Source: Mesosutterella faecium (GTDB taxonomy: Bacteria; Pseudomonadota; Gammaproteobacteria; Burkholderiales; Burkholderiaceae_F). From it: a stretch of 64,000 bases of DNA. Every line of letters begins with the position of its first letter. The stretch's first letter is position 1. This document shows positions 34,226-43,139 of the stretch, one piece after another. The notes below the pieces were generated by a model. That model ran no database searches and had not been told where the DNA came from. It saw only the letters and a list, made by a program, of their open reading frames with translations. Location of the stretch: positions 62,001-126,000 of the forward strand of contig NZ_JAKZJU020000002.1 of NCBI RefSeq assembly GCF_022809315.2, written 5' to 3'. Both the position numbers and the translations under genes were made by a program.

Positions 34226-35532
34226 GAGGGTGTGGAAATTTTTGCGGGCGGCTCCTTCAGTTTAATCGAGGAAAGGTGTGATCCTGTCTCCGTACTTAAT
34301 AGTTAATTCTCGCATGGCAGCCTTCCAATAAGGTGACGGCCTCACCCATCGCTTTTCCACTTTTCGTACGGCCAGGTAAATCAGCTTCATTGCGGCCGTC
34401 TCGCTTGGAAAGGAAGCTCTCGTCTTAACGACTTTTCTCAGGTCACGGTTCAGACTTTCGATGGCGTTGATGGTGTAAATCAGCCGCCTGACGGCGGGTG
34501 AGAAATCGAAGAAAGGAATCACTCGATCCCAGGCAGCCAGCCACAGCTTTTCGATATAGGGATATTTTTCCCCAAGATCCGACTGGGCGAAAGCGTCCAG
34601 AGCCTGCCGCGCTTCTTCGGCGTTCACGGCACGGCAGACGGGCTTCAAAGCGGCCACAACCGCCGCGTATCAGGTGGACGATGCAGGTCTGCAGCATCGT
34701 TTCCGGGAAAGCAGTTTCCCGTGCTTCCTTCATGCCTTTGAACTCGTCTGTGACGGCGATGAGAATGTCGGAGACGCCTCGATTCTTCAATTCGTTAAAG
34801 ACCTTAAGCCAGTATTTGGCGCTTTCATTCTCTGACATCCACAGGCCCAGGACATCCTTCTTTCCATCAGTGTCCACGCCCAGAGCGATAGGGACCGCCC
34901 GGGGTGTGACGACCCCGTTTTCGCCTCTTGTCTTGATCCTGATGGCGTCAAAGAAAACAACCGGATAGACGGGGCAGAGAGCCCGGTTCTGCCACTTCTC
35001 GAGCTCCGGCAGGATGGCCTCGGTCACATCGCTGATGAACCCGGCGCTGGTTTCCATGCCGTATTCATCGTAAAGAAATCCTTGGATCTCCCGTGTCGTC
35101 AGGCCTCGGGCATAAAGAGCCAGGATCTTCTAGTCGAAACCATCGAGCGTCCTCTTGTGCTTAAGGGACGATCCGGGGAGTGAAGCGTCCTTTGCGATCC
35201 CGGGGCACGTCCACATGGATATTTCCAAGCTTGGGAGACCTCAGAGTTTTGGAGCTGTGCCCGTTGCGTTCATTGTCGCCCGAGCTTGCCTGGCCCTTTT
35301 CATAACCCAGGTGATGGGTCATCTCGCCATCAAGCATTTTCGTCAGCAGTCGGCCAAGCAGGTGGGGCATGAGATTATCCATCTCGTCGGCGGATCGGAT
35401 TTCCCGGCCGGACTCTTTCAAGTCATTCAGAATCTGTTCGGCGTACTTGTCAAAAGGATCGGGTTTTCGTTTCATGTTGGGGTTCTCCAAGAGGCATTGT
35501 CTCAGAGCGCCCACAAAATTCTTTACACCCTC
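34226..35532 (-). mobile_element. IS256-family insertion sequence, decayed
   Basis: This 1,307 bp element has imperfect terminal inverted repeats beginning GAGGGTGT on both ends (34226-34252 and 35506-35532; about 18 of 27 bases match) around a broken transposase gene. No target duplication is apparent. Its right end cuts into a DsbA-like gene. Confidence 0.85.
34262..35475 (-). pseudogene. IS256-family transposase, frameshifted
   Basis: Starting at ATG 35475 (MKRKPDPFDKYAEQILNDLK), the gene gives DEMDNLMPHLLGRLLTKMLD and GRFTPRIVP, then shifts frame near 35161. An in-frame TAG lies near 35131, followed by METSAGFISDVTEAILPELE, YPVVFFDAIRIKTRGENGVV and DILIAVTDEFKGMKEA. A second shift near 34665 leads to the C-terminal part with the expected Glu region (YTINAIESLNRDLRKVVKTR). 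Three lesions make it inactive. Confidence 0.85.
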
Positions 35533-35651
35533 AATCCACCTAATAGCACCGTTACTTCCAATCCCGGATGTGCTTCAATAAACGGTTTAAGAATTGTCTC
35601 AAACCCATAGCACCATCCACAATAGCTGTCAAAAATATAATACGCCTTCAT
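35533..35651 (-). pseudogene. DsbA-like thioredoxin-fold protein, truncated by the IS256 element
   Basis: ATG 35651 opens MKAYYIFDSYCGWCYGFETI with a CGWC redox motif near residue 11, followed by a helix and a strand (LEVTVLLGG). About 39 codons remain before the IS256 end. The start is typical of DsbA-family oxidoreductases. It lies 31 bases downstream of the radical SAM gene and was probably the third gene of the same operon. Confidence 0.7.
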
Positions 35652-35682
35652 CTAAATACCGCTTTTCTGATTTCTGTCCTGG

Positions 35683-36561
35683 TCACAGGCTTCTCATGCT
35701 ATCTCTTCGCATCCGCAATCGCTCTTCTCCCTGTTCGTCTGCACCCTGTTTGAGCATCGCCAGTATCTTCTCTTTGTCATCCGGAAGCTGTCCATATACC
35801 GGCATCATATTGGAGACGTTCGTTGCATCCAGCAGCGTGTGGATTTTAAGCGTCTTCACAAAGGTATATAGTTCCTGTATCTTTTCTGTCTCTGTAGCTT
35901 CTACAAACTCACCCCTTCTCACTTCTTCCATAAGCGGAGTATCAGGGAAGATCGAGAGCCCGGAAGCCAGTACCCTGACAGGCGACAGATGATTTAACAC
36001 TTCTGCTGTTTTGATGGCATGCCCCATACCATAATCATGGCCTCCCAGTCCGTATAAGAAGATGACGGAATAATGCATTCCTGCTTCATCCAGCTTGGAG
36101 AGCTGCTCTACGATATCACTTCCATGATAACCCTTATTCATCTTATCGAGAACAGCATCATCCCCCGACTCGATTCCGAATACGATCACGTCATATCCCA
36201 TTTCTTTCAGTGACTTAAGCTGCTCCACAGACTTGTTCTTTACGCTGTCAACCCGGCCATATCCACCAACGGAAACGCCCCAGGGCAGGTATTCTTTGAT
36301 CAAGTCCATGATTCTTTTAAGTCTGCCGTAGCTCAGCAGCAACGGGTCCGCTCCCTGCAGAAAAATCCGATTTACCTTCCATCCGGAATCTCTTATTTCC
36401 TGAAGATCCTCCCGTATCTCCCTCTCAGGAGATACAGCAAACGGTGCTTCCTTGTAAAAGGTACAGAAGCGGCACTTGTTATGCGAGCAACCTGACGTTA
36501 CTTGTAAAAAACAGGAACCTGCCTCATAGGGCGGTCTGACAATTCCACATGAAAAATGCAT
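35683..36561 (-). CDS. radical SAM protein
   Basis: This 292-residue protein has an iron-sulfur cluster motif in VTSGCSHNKCRFCTFYKEAP (cysteines 25, 30 and 33, a CX4CX2C arrangement). It is followed by strands typical of the radical SAM barrel (VNRIFLQGADPLLLSYGRLK, GVSVGGYGRVDSV, MGYDVIVFGIESGDDAVLDK). Its role is unknown. Codon use is AT-rich and unlike the surrounding genome, as in the ArsR gene upstream and the DsbA-like fragment downstream. This suggests joint acquisition from a Firmicutes-like donor. The three genes are on one strand with short gaps. Confidence 0.8.
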   Translation of the reverse strand: MHFSCGIVRPPYEAGSCFLQVTSGCSHNKCRFCTFYKEAPFAVSPEREIREDLQEIRDSGWKVNRIFLQGADPLLLSYGRLKRIMDLIKEYLPWGVSVGGYGRVDSVKNKSVEQLKSLKEMGYDVIVFGIESGDDAVLDKMNKGYHGSDIVEQLSKLDEAGMHYSVIFLYGLGGHDYGMGHAIKTAEVLNHLSPVRVLASGLSIFPDTPLMEEVRRGEFVEATETEKIQELYTFVKTLKIHTLLDATNVSNMMPVYGQLPDDKEKILAMLKQGADEQGEERLRMRRDSMRSL

Positions 36562-36662
36562 AGAAATTTCTCCTTGTTTCTTTATATCCTTATATCTCGT
36601 TTTGTCGATATATAAAGCCTTAAATTAAACGGGATTCTCATCCCGCCTAATTTATGCACAAC

Positions 36663-36977
36663 TTAAATTTCGTGTCCGAAGTAGTCTGACAGTGCAGTCA
36701 ACATCTCTTCATTCCGTCTGTAATATGTCCACTTCCCATGCCTTTCGGAAAGAAGCAGACCCGCCTTTTGCAGCATATCAAGATAATGAGATACGGTCGA
36801 CTGTGATATACCGGCCCTGTCGCGGATGCTTCCAACACACACTCCGCCCTTCAGATCCACCGCATCGTCAAAATGTCCTCCCTGCGGTGGAAAGTTTTTC
36901 TCCGGTTCCTTCAACCACTCAATAATGCTGAGCCGTGTTTCATTTGACAGCGCTTTAAAAATTTCAATCTTATCCAT
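36663..36977 (-). CDS. ArsR family transcriptional regulator
   Basis: This 104-residue protein has the winged-helix layout of ArsR/SmtB regulators. MDKIEIFKALSNETRLSIIE is the typical opening, RAGISQSTVSHYLDMLQKAG is the recognition helix, and KWTYYRRNEEML is the wing. An insert (HFDDAVDLKGGVCVGSI) lies between the first helices. It probably represses its own operon (radical SAM and DsbA-like genes). The gene has AT-rich codon use like the radical SAM gene, and an AT-rich promoter region lies upstream. No classical metal-binding Cys pair is evident. Confidence 0.8.
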   Translation of the reverse strand: MDKIEIFKALSNETRLSIIEWLKEPEKNFPPQGGHFDDAVDLKGGVCVGSIRDRAGISQSTVSHYLDMLQKAGLLLSERHGKWTYYRRNEEMLTALSDYFGHEI

Positions 36978-37022
36978 GCATCTATTATATCCATTATTCG
37001 CGATATGTCAATAGTTTTGAGA

Positions 37023-37100
37023 AAACTAGTAAGCCCCCAGGGCCACCAGCAGCAGGCCGCAGGCCAGCTGGGCAAACAGGTACCCCAGTTGAAGGAGCGC
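37023..37100 (-). pseudogene. C-terminal fragment of a membrane protein
   Basis: A GC-rich minus-strand frame reads LALLQLGYLFAQLACGLLLV and then ALGAY and a stop. It is the end of an unidentified membrane protein with no upstream part present. Its composition differs from the AT-rich arsR operon next to it, so the junction between foreign and native DNA lies near 37015. Confidence 0.4.
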
Positions 37101-37198
37101 TAGCGACGCGCAAAATGTAGTGAGTCGTTTCCCCTTTAGGGGGCAATACTTATAAAGTCAGCGTTACGGGATTTACTTTCAGTATCATACGTTATGAG

Positions 37199-37537
37199 GC
37201 AACAATTAGGTCTATTGTTTGATAGATATTCTTAATTAGATGAATTTAAAGTAAATATTCAATATTACATCGCTAAAACGGCTATGGAAATAACTTCATT
37301 TCCGGCCTGTTTTATGTATCTGGCAACTTGAATCGAATGTATGCCGATTGTGAAACGTTAAAAATCAATTAGTTTCACAAGATAATCTTTTCGTTTCATG
37401 TGTTTTCCTGTACAAATGAGGGAAACAGAGTTGGAAATGAATTCATTTCCGGGATGTTTTAAGGAGATGTTTTCTTAATTTTGTTTTATTATCAATGAAT
37501 TAGAATTAACCATCAAGCAAGTATCCTATCTGTCGGC
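37199..37537 (+). repeat. family A long repeat, copy R1 (inverted relative to R2-R6)
   Basis: This 339 bp AT-rich repeat runs from GGCAACAATTAGG to CCTATCTGTCGGC. Its ends form imperfect inverted repeats (about 15-16 of 24 positions match in CAACAACTAGGTATATTG versus CGACAGATAGGATACTTG). Inside is the 18-base palindrome GGAAATGAATTCATTTCC and a second similar one. R1 has the opposite orientation to the other five copies. Confidence 0.9.
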
Positions 37538-38928
37538 CCGGAGAGATAGCGCATATCCCGCATGCCGCGGGCCGTAAGGTCTTCGTTCGCCGCGTCAATC
37601 GATTCCTTCATCAGGGCAAGATAGGCCTGATAGGCTTCCTCCTCGCTGAAATCTTCGCGGTTAAGGGCCTGATAGAGGTCGTAGCGAAGCCGTGCCTCGG
37701 TCTGCTGCTCTTCAGCCACAAACAGCCGGTCAAACATCCGGCGGACATCGTCGCTCATCTGAGAGCCCGGAACCGCTGTCATAAAACCGTAGATCGCTTT
37801 AAGCCAGTTGGCGAAACGACGGAAAAGCGACTGAAGCCCAGCGCTCGGAGCCCGGCCATCCTTGAGATACTGCTCGAAGGTGCGGGCGAAACGCTCCTCG
37901 GCCGGACGGCGCTCTTCTATCGAAGCACCGACAAAAGTCTTCAGCGAATCGTACCCCAGCCACTTCACGGCATCTTCAACCGCAGAAACCAGATGCTTCT
38001 GACTGTCGGTCAGTGTCTCCAGATTCTTCAGCTGGAGAGCCAGCCCTACCCGGGCGCCAAGGAACCAGTGCCCAGTCTCGTGGAGGAACGTAGACCGATC
38101 CGCATTAGCCCAGAGCAGGATAGACCGAGCCGTGGGGAAATACTCGCCCTTGGAGAGCTCGTTGGGATTCTGCTCCTTGACAGATTCAGGAGTTGATTTA
38201 TCATTGGAATTAAGAGCTTCGCGCGGGGATGAAGAGCCAGAGTCCCCATCAACTGTCCGACTTGGACTTGGAATCTTGTCGACGGCGCTTGGAGCTCTTT
38301 TTAATTCTTTGCCAGTCGGTGCTTCTTCATCTTTAAAAGATGTAATTACCCACTGCCCTCGGTCCGGATTACCATCCCAAAAAACGGAAAGACCAACTTT
38401 ATCCTTACCGTTCCAAAGCGTTATTTTATCCCCGCGGCTAAATGCCCGAAGAGCGGGGTTCTGTAAAAAAGAAACTATCTTTTCAGCGTTTCCGGGATGC
38501 TTGGCGTCTATGTGCGCCAAACCGTAGCCGCCGCTAAATTCTCTCTTGGGGTCCCCCGGCCGGCCATAAACGAGTCCAACGGCTCCATTAGACGGTAACG
38601 GCTTTCCGTTTGGGTCTAACCACTGATCCAACCTAAATTGAAAAGCGTTAGGAACAACGCCCGTTTTTTCTTTACGGAGCTTAGCCAGTACCGCTAAGGG
38701 CTTAAAGTCCAAATCCTCCCCGCTAAAGATCGGACCGAACATATCCGGTACGTTGACCGTAGCATTTCCCTGCTTGGCCCACGGTTCATGAAGGCTCTCC
38801 GGACTCACCAGCGCGCTCTTCGCTTCCGAGCTCACCGCCTGAACCTGACCGGAAGCATCACGGGTTACATCCTTCCCCTCGGAGAAAATATTGCGGATAC
38901 CGTATTGTTCCCTGATCTCCTTAGGCGA
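37513..38928 (-). pseudogene. phage polyvalent-protein fragment, nuclease-like plus HETGH domain (cargo 1)
   Basis: An open frame of about 470 codons fills the space between R2 and R1 and is cut at both ends. In-frame coding reaches the R2 edge at 38928 (SPKEIREQYGIRNIFSEGKD), and the stop lies inside R1 (ending PTDRILA). The first half includes GGYGLAHIDAKHPGNAEKIV and then RGQWVITSFKDE, like phage barnase/colicin E5-type endoribonuclease domains. The second half has FLHETGHWFLGARVG and LFRRFANWLKAIYGF, an HExxH-like segment that recurs in phage large polyvalent proteins. A similar HETGH segment is in cargo 3. Probably not functional as a complete protein. Confidence 0.6.
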
Positions 38929-39122
38929 GCCGACAGATAGGATACTTGCTTGATAGTTAATTCTAATTCACTGATAATAAAACAAAATTAAGAAAACATC
39001 TCCTTAAAACATCCCGGAAATGAAGTTATTTCCATAGCCATTTTGGCGATGTAATATCTAATATTTACTTTAAATTCATCTAATTAAGAATATCTATCAA
39101 ACAATATACCTAGTTGTTGTCC
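38929..39122 (-). repeat. family A long repeat, copy R2 (internal deletion)
   Basis: Both ends are intact (GCCGACAGATAGG and CTAGTTGTTG), but only 194 bp remain. The junction CCGGAAATGAA is shared by the two internal palindromes of full-length copies, so the middle was probably lost by recombination between them. Confidence 0.88.
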
Positions 39123-39238
39123 CGGGGCGAATTCCTCGAACTCAGGCGCGGCCGTGGCGTCGCTTTTCTTCTTTCGGTTAGCCCAGCCGCGGCACGCATT
39201 GACTACTCGAGAGCCGGGCTTCCAGACAAGGAGAGGCT

Positions 39239-39559
39239 TCAGATCATGCAGTCCTCCATTTCCCTGAGCTCCTCCCTGGTCCACTCCGGCCACCACGCCA
39301 GAGTCATCTCGTCGTCCGGACCTGACAGCTCCTGATCCCGATAGTCCGGCCTGACCCACTGGCCGTTCCGCTCGATAGACAGCCGCGCACCGCTGTGCAC
39401 GCTGCGTATGGTCCTGTAGGGACAGGCTTCTGTCGGCTCGCAGAACGCCAAATGCCGCAGCACCTGCGTGTTGCGCATTCTGTGGAGAGGCGAGAGGATC
39501 GCCTTGATTTGCGCCTGCTCCAGCGGCGTTGCCGGATGCATTTTTGGAATTGGCTCCAT
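39239..39559 (-). CDS. small phage-type protein, PYRT-RSV family (cargo 2)
   Basis: This 106-residue protein starts at ATG 39559 (MEPIPKMHPATPLEQAQIKA) and contains CPYRTIRSVHSGARLSIERN, then GQWVRPDYRD and a C-terminal WPEWTREELREMED. A related frame lies in cargo 4 (YPYRTVRSVKNGCRLCIEVN, GKWQRPEYAD, YWTKEELEDAMDDD). I do not recognise the family. Shared position after a polyvalent gene suggests a phage-linked accessory protein. Immediately after its stop another frame begins (LKPLLVWKPGSRVV), which resembles LKPIAVWSPG after the cargo 4 homologue. That frame runs into repeat R2. Confidence 0.55.
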   Translation of the reverse strand: MEPIPKMHPATPLEQAQIKAILSPLHRMRNTQVLRHLAFCEPTEACPYRTIRSVHSGARLSIERNGQWVRPDYRDQELSGPDDEMTLAWWPEWTREELREMEDCMI

Positions 39560-39562
39560 TTG

Positions 39563-39763
39563 CTACTCCTTGGCCTGCTTGCGCGGCGGAATTGGATGGT
39601 CCCGCGGGGGCTCGTCGCTGAGCTCCCACCCCAGCTCCCGGATTCGCACCTGCGCCGCCGGGTAGTCCTCCCTGCGCATTGCCTCCTGGTAGATTTCGTC
39701 TTTCTGCAGCGCCAAGTTCCGCCTCCAGTGCGGCGGCCGCTTCATTCCGAAGATGATTTGCAC
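39563..39763 (-). CDS. small phage-type hypothetical protein (cargo 2)
   Basis: This 66-residue protein starts at GTG 39763 with AAGGAG six bases upstream: VQIIFGMKRPPHWRRNLALQ, ending PRDHPIPPRKQAKE. It is charged and soluble, with no known domain. It overlaps the end of the polyvalent fragment upstream and is followed four bases later by the PYRT-RSV small protein, so the three form a compact phage-like cluster. Confidence 0.5.
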   Translation of the reverse strand: MQIIFGMKRPPHWRRNLALQKDEIYQEAMRREDYPAAQVRIRELGWELSDEPPRDHPIPPRKQAKE

Positions 39764-40495
39764 GTCTGTCTCCTTCAAGGTTGTAGTCCGCCTTCTCCAC
39801 CCAGGTGGCGTAGACAGCCTTGCTCGACGGCGAGCACTTCCCGCCGTACTTGTTGTCAAGGATAGCCAAAAGCTCCTGGTCGGACTTTGACGAGAAATTG
39901 AGTATTACCATTTCGCCGCTCGCATTGAGCGAGAAGCCGGCGAACGGATGCTCGTCCTGCCCCTTGTCGTCCTTCACCGTGATGGCGTAGAGCTCCTTGC
40001 CGAGGGCGTCGATGTCCTTGACGGATGCGTTGGCGGGAAGCTTCAGCACGACGGCGCCGTTCTTGTCGAAGCCGTCGCAGGCGTGGTCCTCCATGGCGGC
40101 CACGAAATCCTGCCCGAGCACGTAGCCCAGCATGCGGGCGACCGTCTTGGCGATCGTCGGCGTGCTGATGTTGAGCGTCACGGACGGAGACGTCACGCCG
40201 AGGAAGCCGCCGGCAGACAGGCTCCAGTTCCCCCGCGCCTCGAAGTCGTCGAGCACCTGTGGCAGCACCTTGCCCAGCATGCGCCGGGTGATGTCTGTGC
40301 GAACCGTGAACGGCAGCTTCGACCACCGAGCCATCAGCTCCTTGTTGGCAGGATCCGGCGCAACCTCGAAGTGCAGCTCCTGCGTGGCACCCTGGGAAAG
40401 GCCGGGGTCAAGGTGAACGCCGCGGCGATCATACGTGCCGTCTGTGACCGGGGTACCCGCAGGCACGCTCCAGCTCGGAGTCAGGTTCGCCTTTT
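39764..40495 (-). pseudogene. phage polyvalent-protein fragment (cargo 2)
   Basis: The minus-strand frame begins at the R3 edge (ANLTPSWSVPAGTPVTDGTY) and gives a well-formed soluble domain (TRRMLGKVLPQVLDDFEARG, PTIAKTVARMLGYVLGQDFV, FAGFSLNASGEMVILNFSSK, AILDNKYGGKCSPSSKAVYA, TWVEKADYNLEGDR). The upstream end is cut off by R3 with no start codon or ribosome binding site nearby. The frame stays open past 39764 but looks non-coding there. I do not recognise the domain. Gene order with the two small genes downstream suggests a Mu-like phage accessory region. Confidence 0.5.
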
Positions 40496-40849
40496 GCCGA
40501 CAGATAGGATACTTGCTTGATAGTTAATTCTAGTTCACTGATAATAAAACAAAATTAAGAAAGCCTCTCCTTAAAACGTCCCGAAAATAAATTCATTTCC
40601 CACTCTGTTTCCCTCATTTGTACAGGAAAACACATGAAACGAAAGATTATATTGCGCAACTAATTGATTTTTAACGATTTACAATCGGCATACATTCAAT
40701 TCAAGCTGCCAGATACATAAAACAGGCCGACATAAAACAGGCCGGAAATGAAGTTATTTCCATAGGCATTTTAGCGATGTAATATCTAATATTTACTTTA
40801 AATTCATCTAATTAAGAATATCTATCAAACAATATACCTAGTTGTTGCC
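40496..40849 (-). repeat. family A long repeat, copy R3
   Basis: This 354 bp copy carries a 16-base tandem duplication (GACATAAAACAGGCCG) near 40730. Ends are GCCGACAGATAGG and ACCTAGTTGTTGCC. Otherwise it follows R4-R6. Confidence 0.9.
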
Positions 40850-41551
40850 CATCGTGGCGACGCTGCGCTTCTGCAGCGCCTCGCGTCCTTCCTGCGTCTG
40901 GGCATCGATGGCGTCGGCGTAAGCCTGCCACTCCTCTTCAGACACCCATTCCGGCCGCTCGGAGAACATCTTCACCGCGCCCATGATCTTCTGCACCTGC
41001 TCGCTCTGCCGCTGGGCTCCAAGCATGCGGTCAAGCACGCCGCGCACCTCGTCAGAGAGCACTGGCAGCTTCTCTCCAAAAAGCCGCTCTTGCCGCTTCG
41101 ACAAAGTGTTGTGCAGGAAGACCTCCTGGTAGACGCCGATGATCCAGTCAGAGAATCTCTGGAACAGCCCCTTGAGCGATTCGTCCGGCGCCTTTCCCGT
41201 AGCGAGGTGTTCCTCAACCCACGCGGCGAACTGCTCATGCACGACGCGCTTCTTGCCAGGCGCCATCTGGAAGAACTCCTCGGCGCTCTTGATGCCGAAG
41301 GCGTCACACAGGGTCTTCACGTCGCCCTTGAGAGAGCCGTCCCCATATCCGTCCTTCACCAGGGACATGATCGCCTCGAGGTACCAATGCCCCGTCTCGT
41401 GCGCGAACATCGAGAGGTTGGCGTTGTCCGTCAGCGTGATCGTGTTCGTTGCTGTGTTGAAGCTACCGTTCGGGCCTTGACTTGCTGCTGGCTTGGGTTG
41501 CTGCGCGGAACTGCTGCCTCTCTCGCCACGGCCCATCTTGGTCTGGTCCAT
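40838..41551 (-). pseudogene. phage polyvalent-protein HETGH fragment (cargo 3)
   Basis: This 237-codon frame from ATG 41551 includes LTDNANLSMFAHETGHWYLE and then HEQFAAWVEEHLATG, LKGLFQRFSDWIIGVYQEVF and PVLSDEVRGVLDRMLGAQRQ. The order HETGHW, then a charged helix with a short ATGKAP/DGRAPS linker, then FxRFxxWxxxxY, matches the second half of cargo 1, so both come from related polyvalent proteins. The frame ends within R3 (TMGNN then stop). Upstream sequence to 41611 is open but shifted against the next frame. Confidence 0.6.
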
Positions 41552-41611
41552 GCTCTGCTCCTCGCTCGACTTCCCGGACCTTCTTTCTTGGAGCCGAAGT
41601 GCTAGAATGGA

Positions 41612-41865
41612 TCAAACAGGCGCGGCTGGCCGCAGCTGCTGTCCTCCCGCGTAGAGGTCTTGTAGGGTGGCTGCGGCAATATCCTTGGCAAGGTTCACCT
41701 CGTGCAGGTAGAACTGCTTCTTCTTATCCCCCTTCTCCAATACAATCGCTTCGCATATGTAACGCTCTCCGCCAATGCTGACAGGAGCAGCGGTTACAAA
41801 CGTGTCGTACCCGCGGCCCTTCCAGTCAGGCTTCCAATCGAAAATCTGGCCGTGCATCAAGACTT
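41612..41865 (-). pseudogene. phage polyvalent-protein fragment, nuclease-like (cargo 3)
   Basis: About 84 codons read MHGQIFDWKPDWKGRGYDTF, then GERYICEAIVLEKGDKKKQF and YLHEVNLAKDIAAATLQDLY, a pattern often found just before the HETGH part of phage polyvalent proteins and similar to phage barnase/RelE-like nuclease tails. The 5' end is cut by R4 at 41865/41866. It probably belonged to the same gene as the HETGH fragment, separated now by a frameshift. Confidence 0.5.
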
Positions 41866-42203
41866 GCCGACAGATAGGATACTTGCTTGATAGTTAATTC
41901 TAATTCACTGATAATAAAACAAAATTAAGAAAACTCTCCTTAAAACATCCCGGAAATGAATTCATTTCCCACTCTGTTTCCCTCATTTGTACAGGAAAAC
42001 ACATGAAACGAAAAGATTACCTTGCACAACTAATTGATTTTTAAAGATTTGCAATCGGCATACATTCAATTCAAGCTGCAAGATACATAAAACAGGCCGG
42101 AAATGAAGTTATTTCCATAGCCATTTTGGCGATGGAATATTTAATATTTACTTTAAATTCATCTAATTAAGAATATCTATCAAACAATATACCTAGTTGT
42201 TGC
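41866..42203 (-). repeat. family A long repeat, copy R4
   Basis: This 338 bp copy is full length, with both internal palindromes and conserved ends. Confidence 0.92.
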
Positions 42204-42860
42204 CCGACATGATTAAGGCACAGACGGACCCCGATGGCGTCGACTCGCCTCTTATCAAGATGGTCTCACAAGCGTCGCAGACCTTCATGCCCGCAACCTT
42301 CCGGTCGGACTACAACAAGATGTGGGGTGGGCGCGGAGACAAGTCACGCCCGCTGGGATGGAAGTTCTACTCAGCGATGAAAGGCGTGGAGCGTGCCGCG
42401 CTGACTGACAATGTTGCGCCGTCAGGGCCTCGCCAGCGGAGCACCATCCGCGGCATTTTCAACGAATGCCTCGACAGAATCTCCGACATGAAAGGCCTAG
42501 AGACCCTGACGATGGCCGATCTTCAGGCGTCCTTGTGGTACTCGGAAAAGAAAATTTACGAGAACGTTAAAACGCCAGAAGGTATTTACGTCAAGGACTA
42601 CAATACTAACGACGCCCCTGACTACGCAAACGAAATGCGTCGGCAGGCCTTGGCGCATGGGGTTCCCGAATCGACGCTTGACACTATCAGCCGACGTGTC
42701 GATCAAGAGATAGCGGAAGAGGCGAAAACCAAGGCCGCGGCCAAAGCAAGCAAAGAAGGATCTGGCACCGGTGCACAGACGGCGGCCAGCAAGGACACGA
42801 CAAATGGAAAAAGCGCAGGACCAATCAAGCCTCGATTCGATACTCTCGACAACAAGAGTA
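42204..42860 (+). pseudogene. phage polyvalent-protein fragment (cargo 4)
   Basis: The plus-strand frame starts at the R4 edge (MIKAQTDPDGVDSPLIKMVS) and encodes a soluble helical segment (SQTFMPATFRSDYNKMWGGR, GWKFYSAMKGVERAALTDNV, DLQASLWYSEKKIYENVKTP). A low-complexity linker (AKTKAAAKASKEGSGTGAQT) follows, and the coding frame then appears to change. KMWGGRGDKSRP and the LWYSEK motif are typical of phage and conjugative-element large proteins, but I cannot name a domain. This cargo lies on the opposite strand to cargos 1-3. Confidence 0.5.
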
Positions 42861-42887
42861 AGGGTGTCGTCTTCAGAGCGCTCATTT

Positions 42888-43091
42888 TTGGCGATTTACG
42901 ACGGAGATTCGGACTATCCCTACAGAACGGTACGGAGCGTCAAAAACGGCTGTCGTCTGTGTATCGAAGTGAATGGAAAGTGGCAGAGACCGGAGTACGC
43001 GGATCCAATGGAGCCGATGGGGGCCGGGCATCCGTATTGGACGAAGGAAGAACTCGAAGACGCAATGGACGACGACTTTCTGTACAGCTGA
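42888..43091 (+). CDS. small phage-type protein, PYRT-RSV family (cargo 4)
   Basis: The frame reads LAIYDGDSDYPYRTVRSVKN, then GCRLCIEVNGKWQRPEYADP and YWTKEELEDAMDDDFLYS. It is clearly related to the 39239-39559 protein in cargo 2, from the PYRT motif to the WTKEEL tail. The start is uncertain: the TTG at 42888 or an earlier in-frame codon. It overlaps the end of the polyvalent fragment in another frame. The conserved residues are intact. Confidence 0.5.
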   Translation: MAIYDGDSDYPYRTVRSVKNGCRLCIEVNGKWQRPEYADPMEPMGAGHPYWTKEELEDAMDDDFLYS

Positions 43092-43139
43092 AGCCAATTG
43101 CGGTATGGAGCCCGGGGCGTGGCGTTTCAGATGTCCTGA

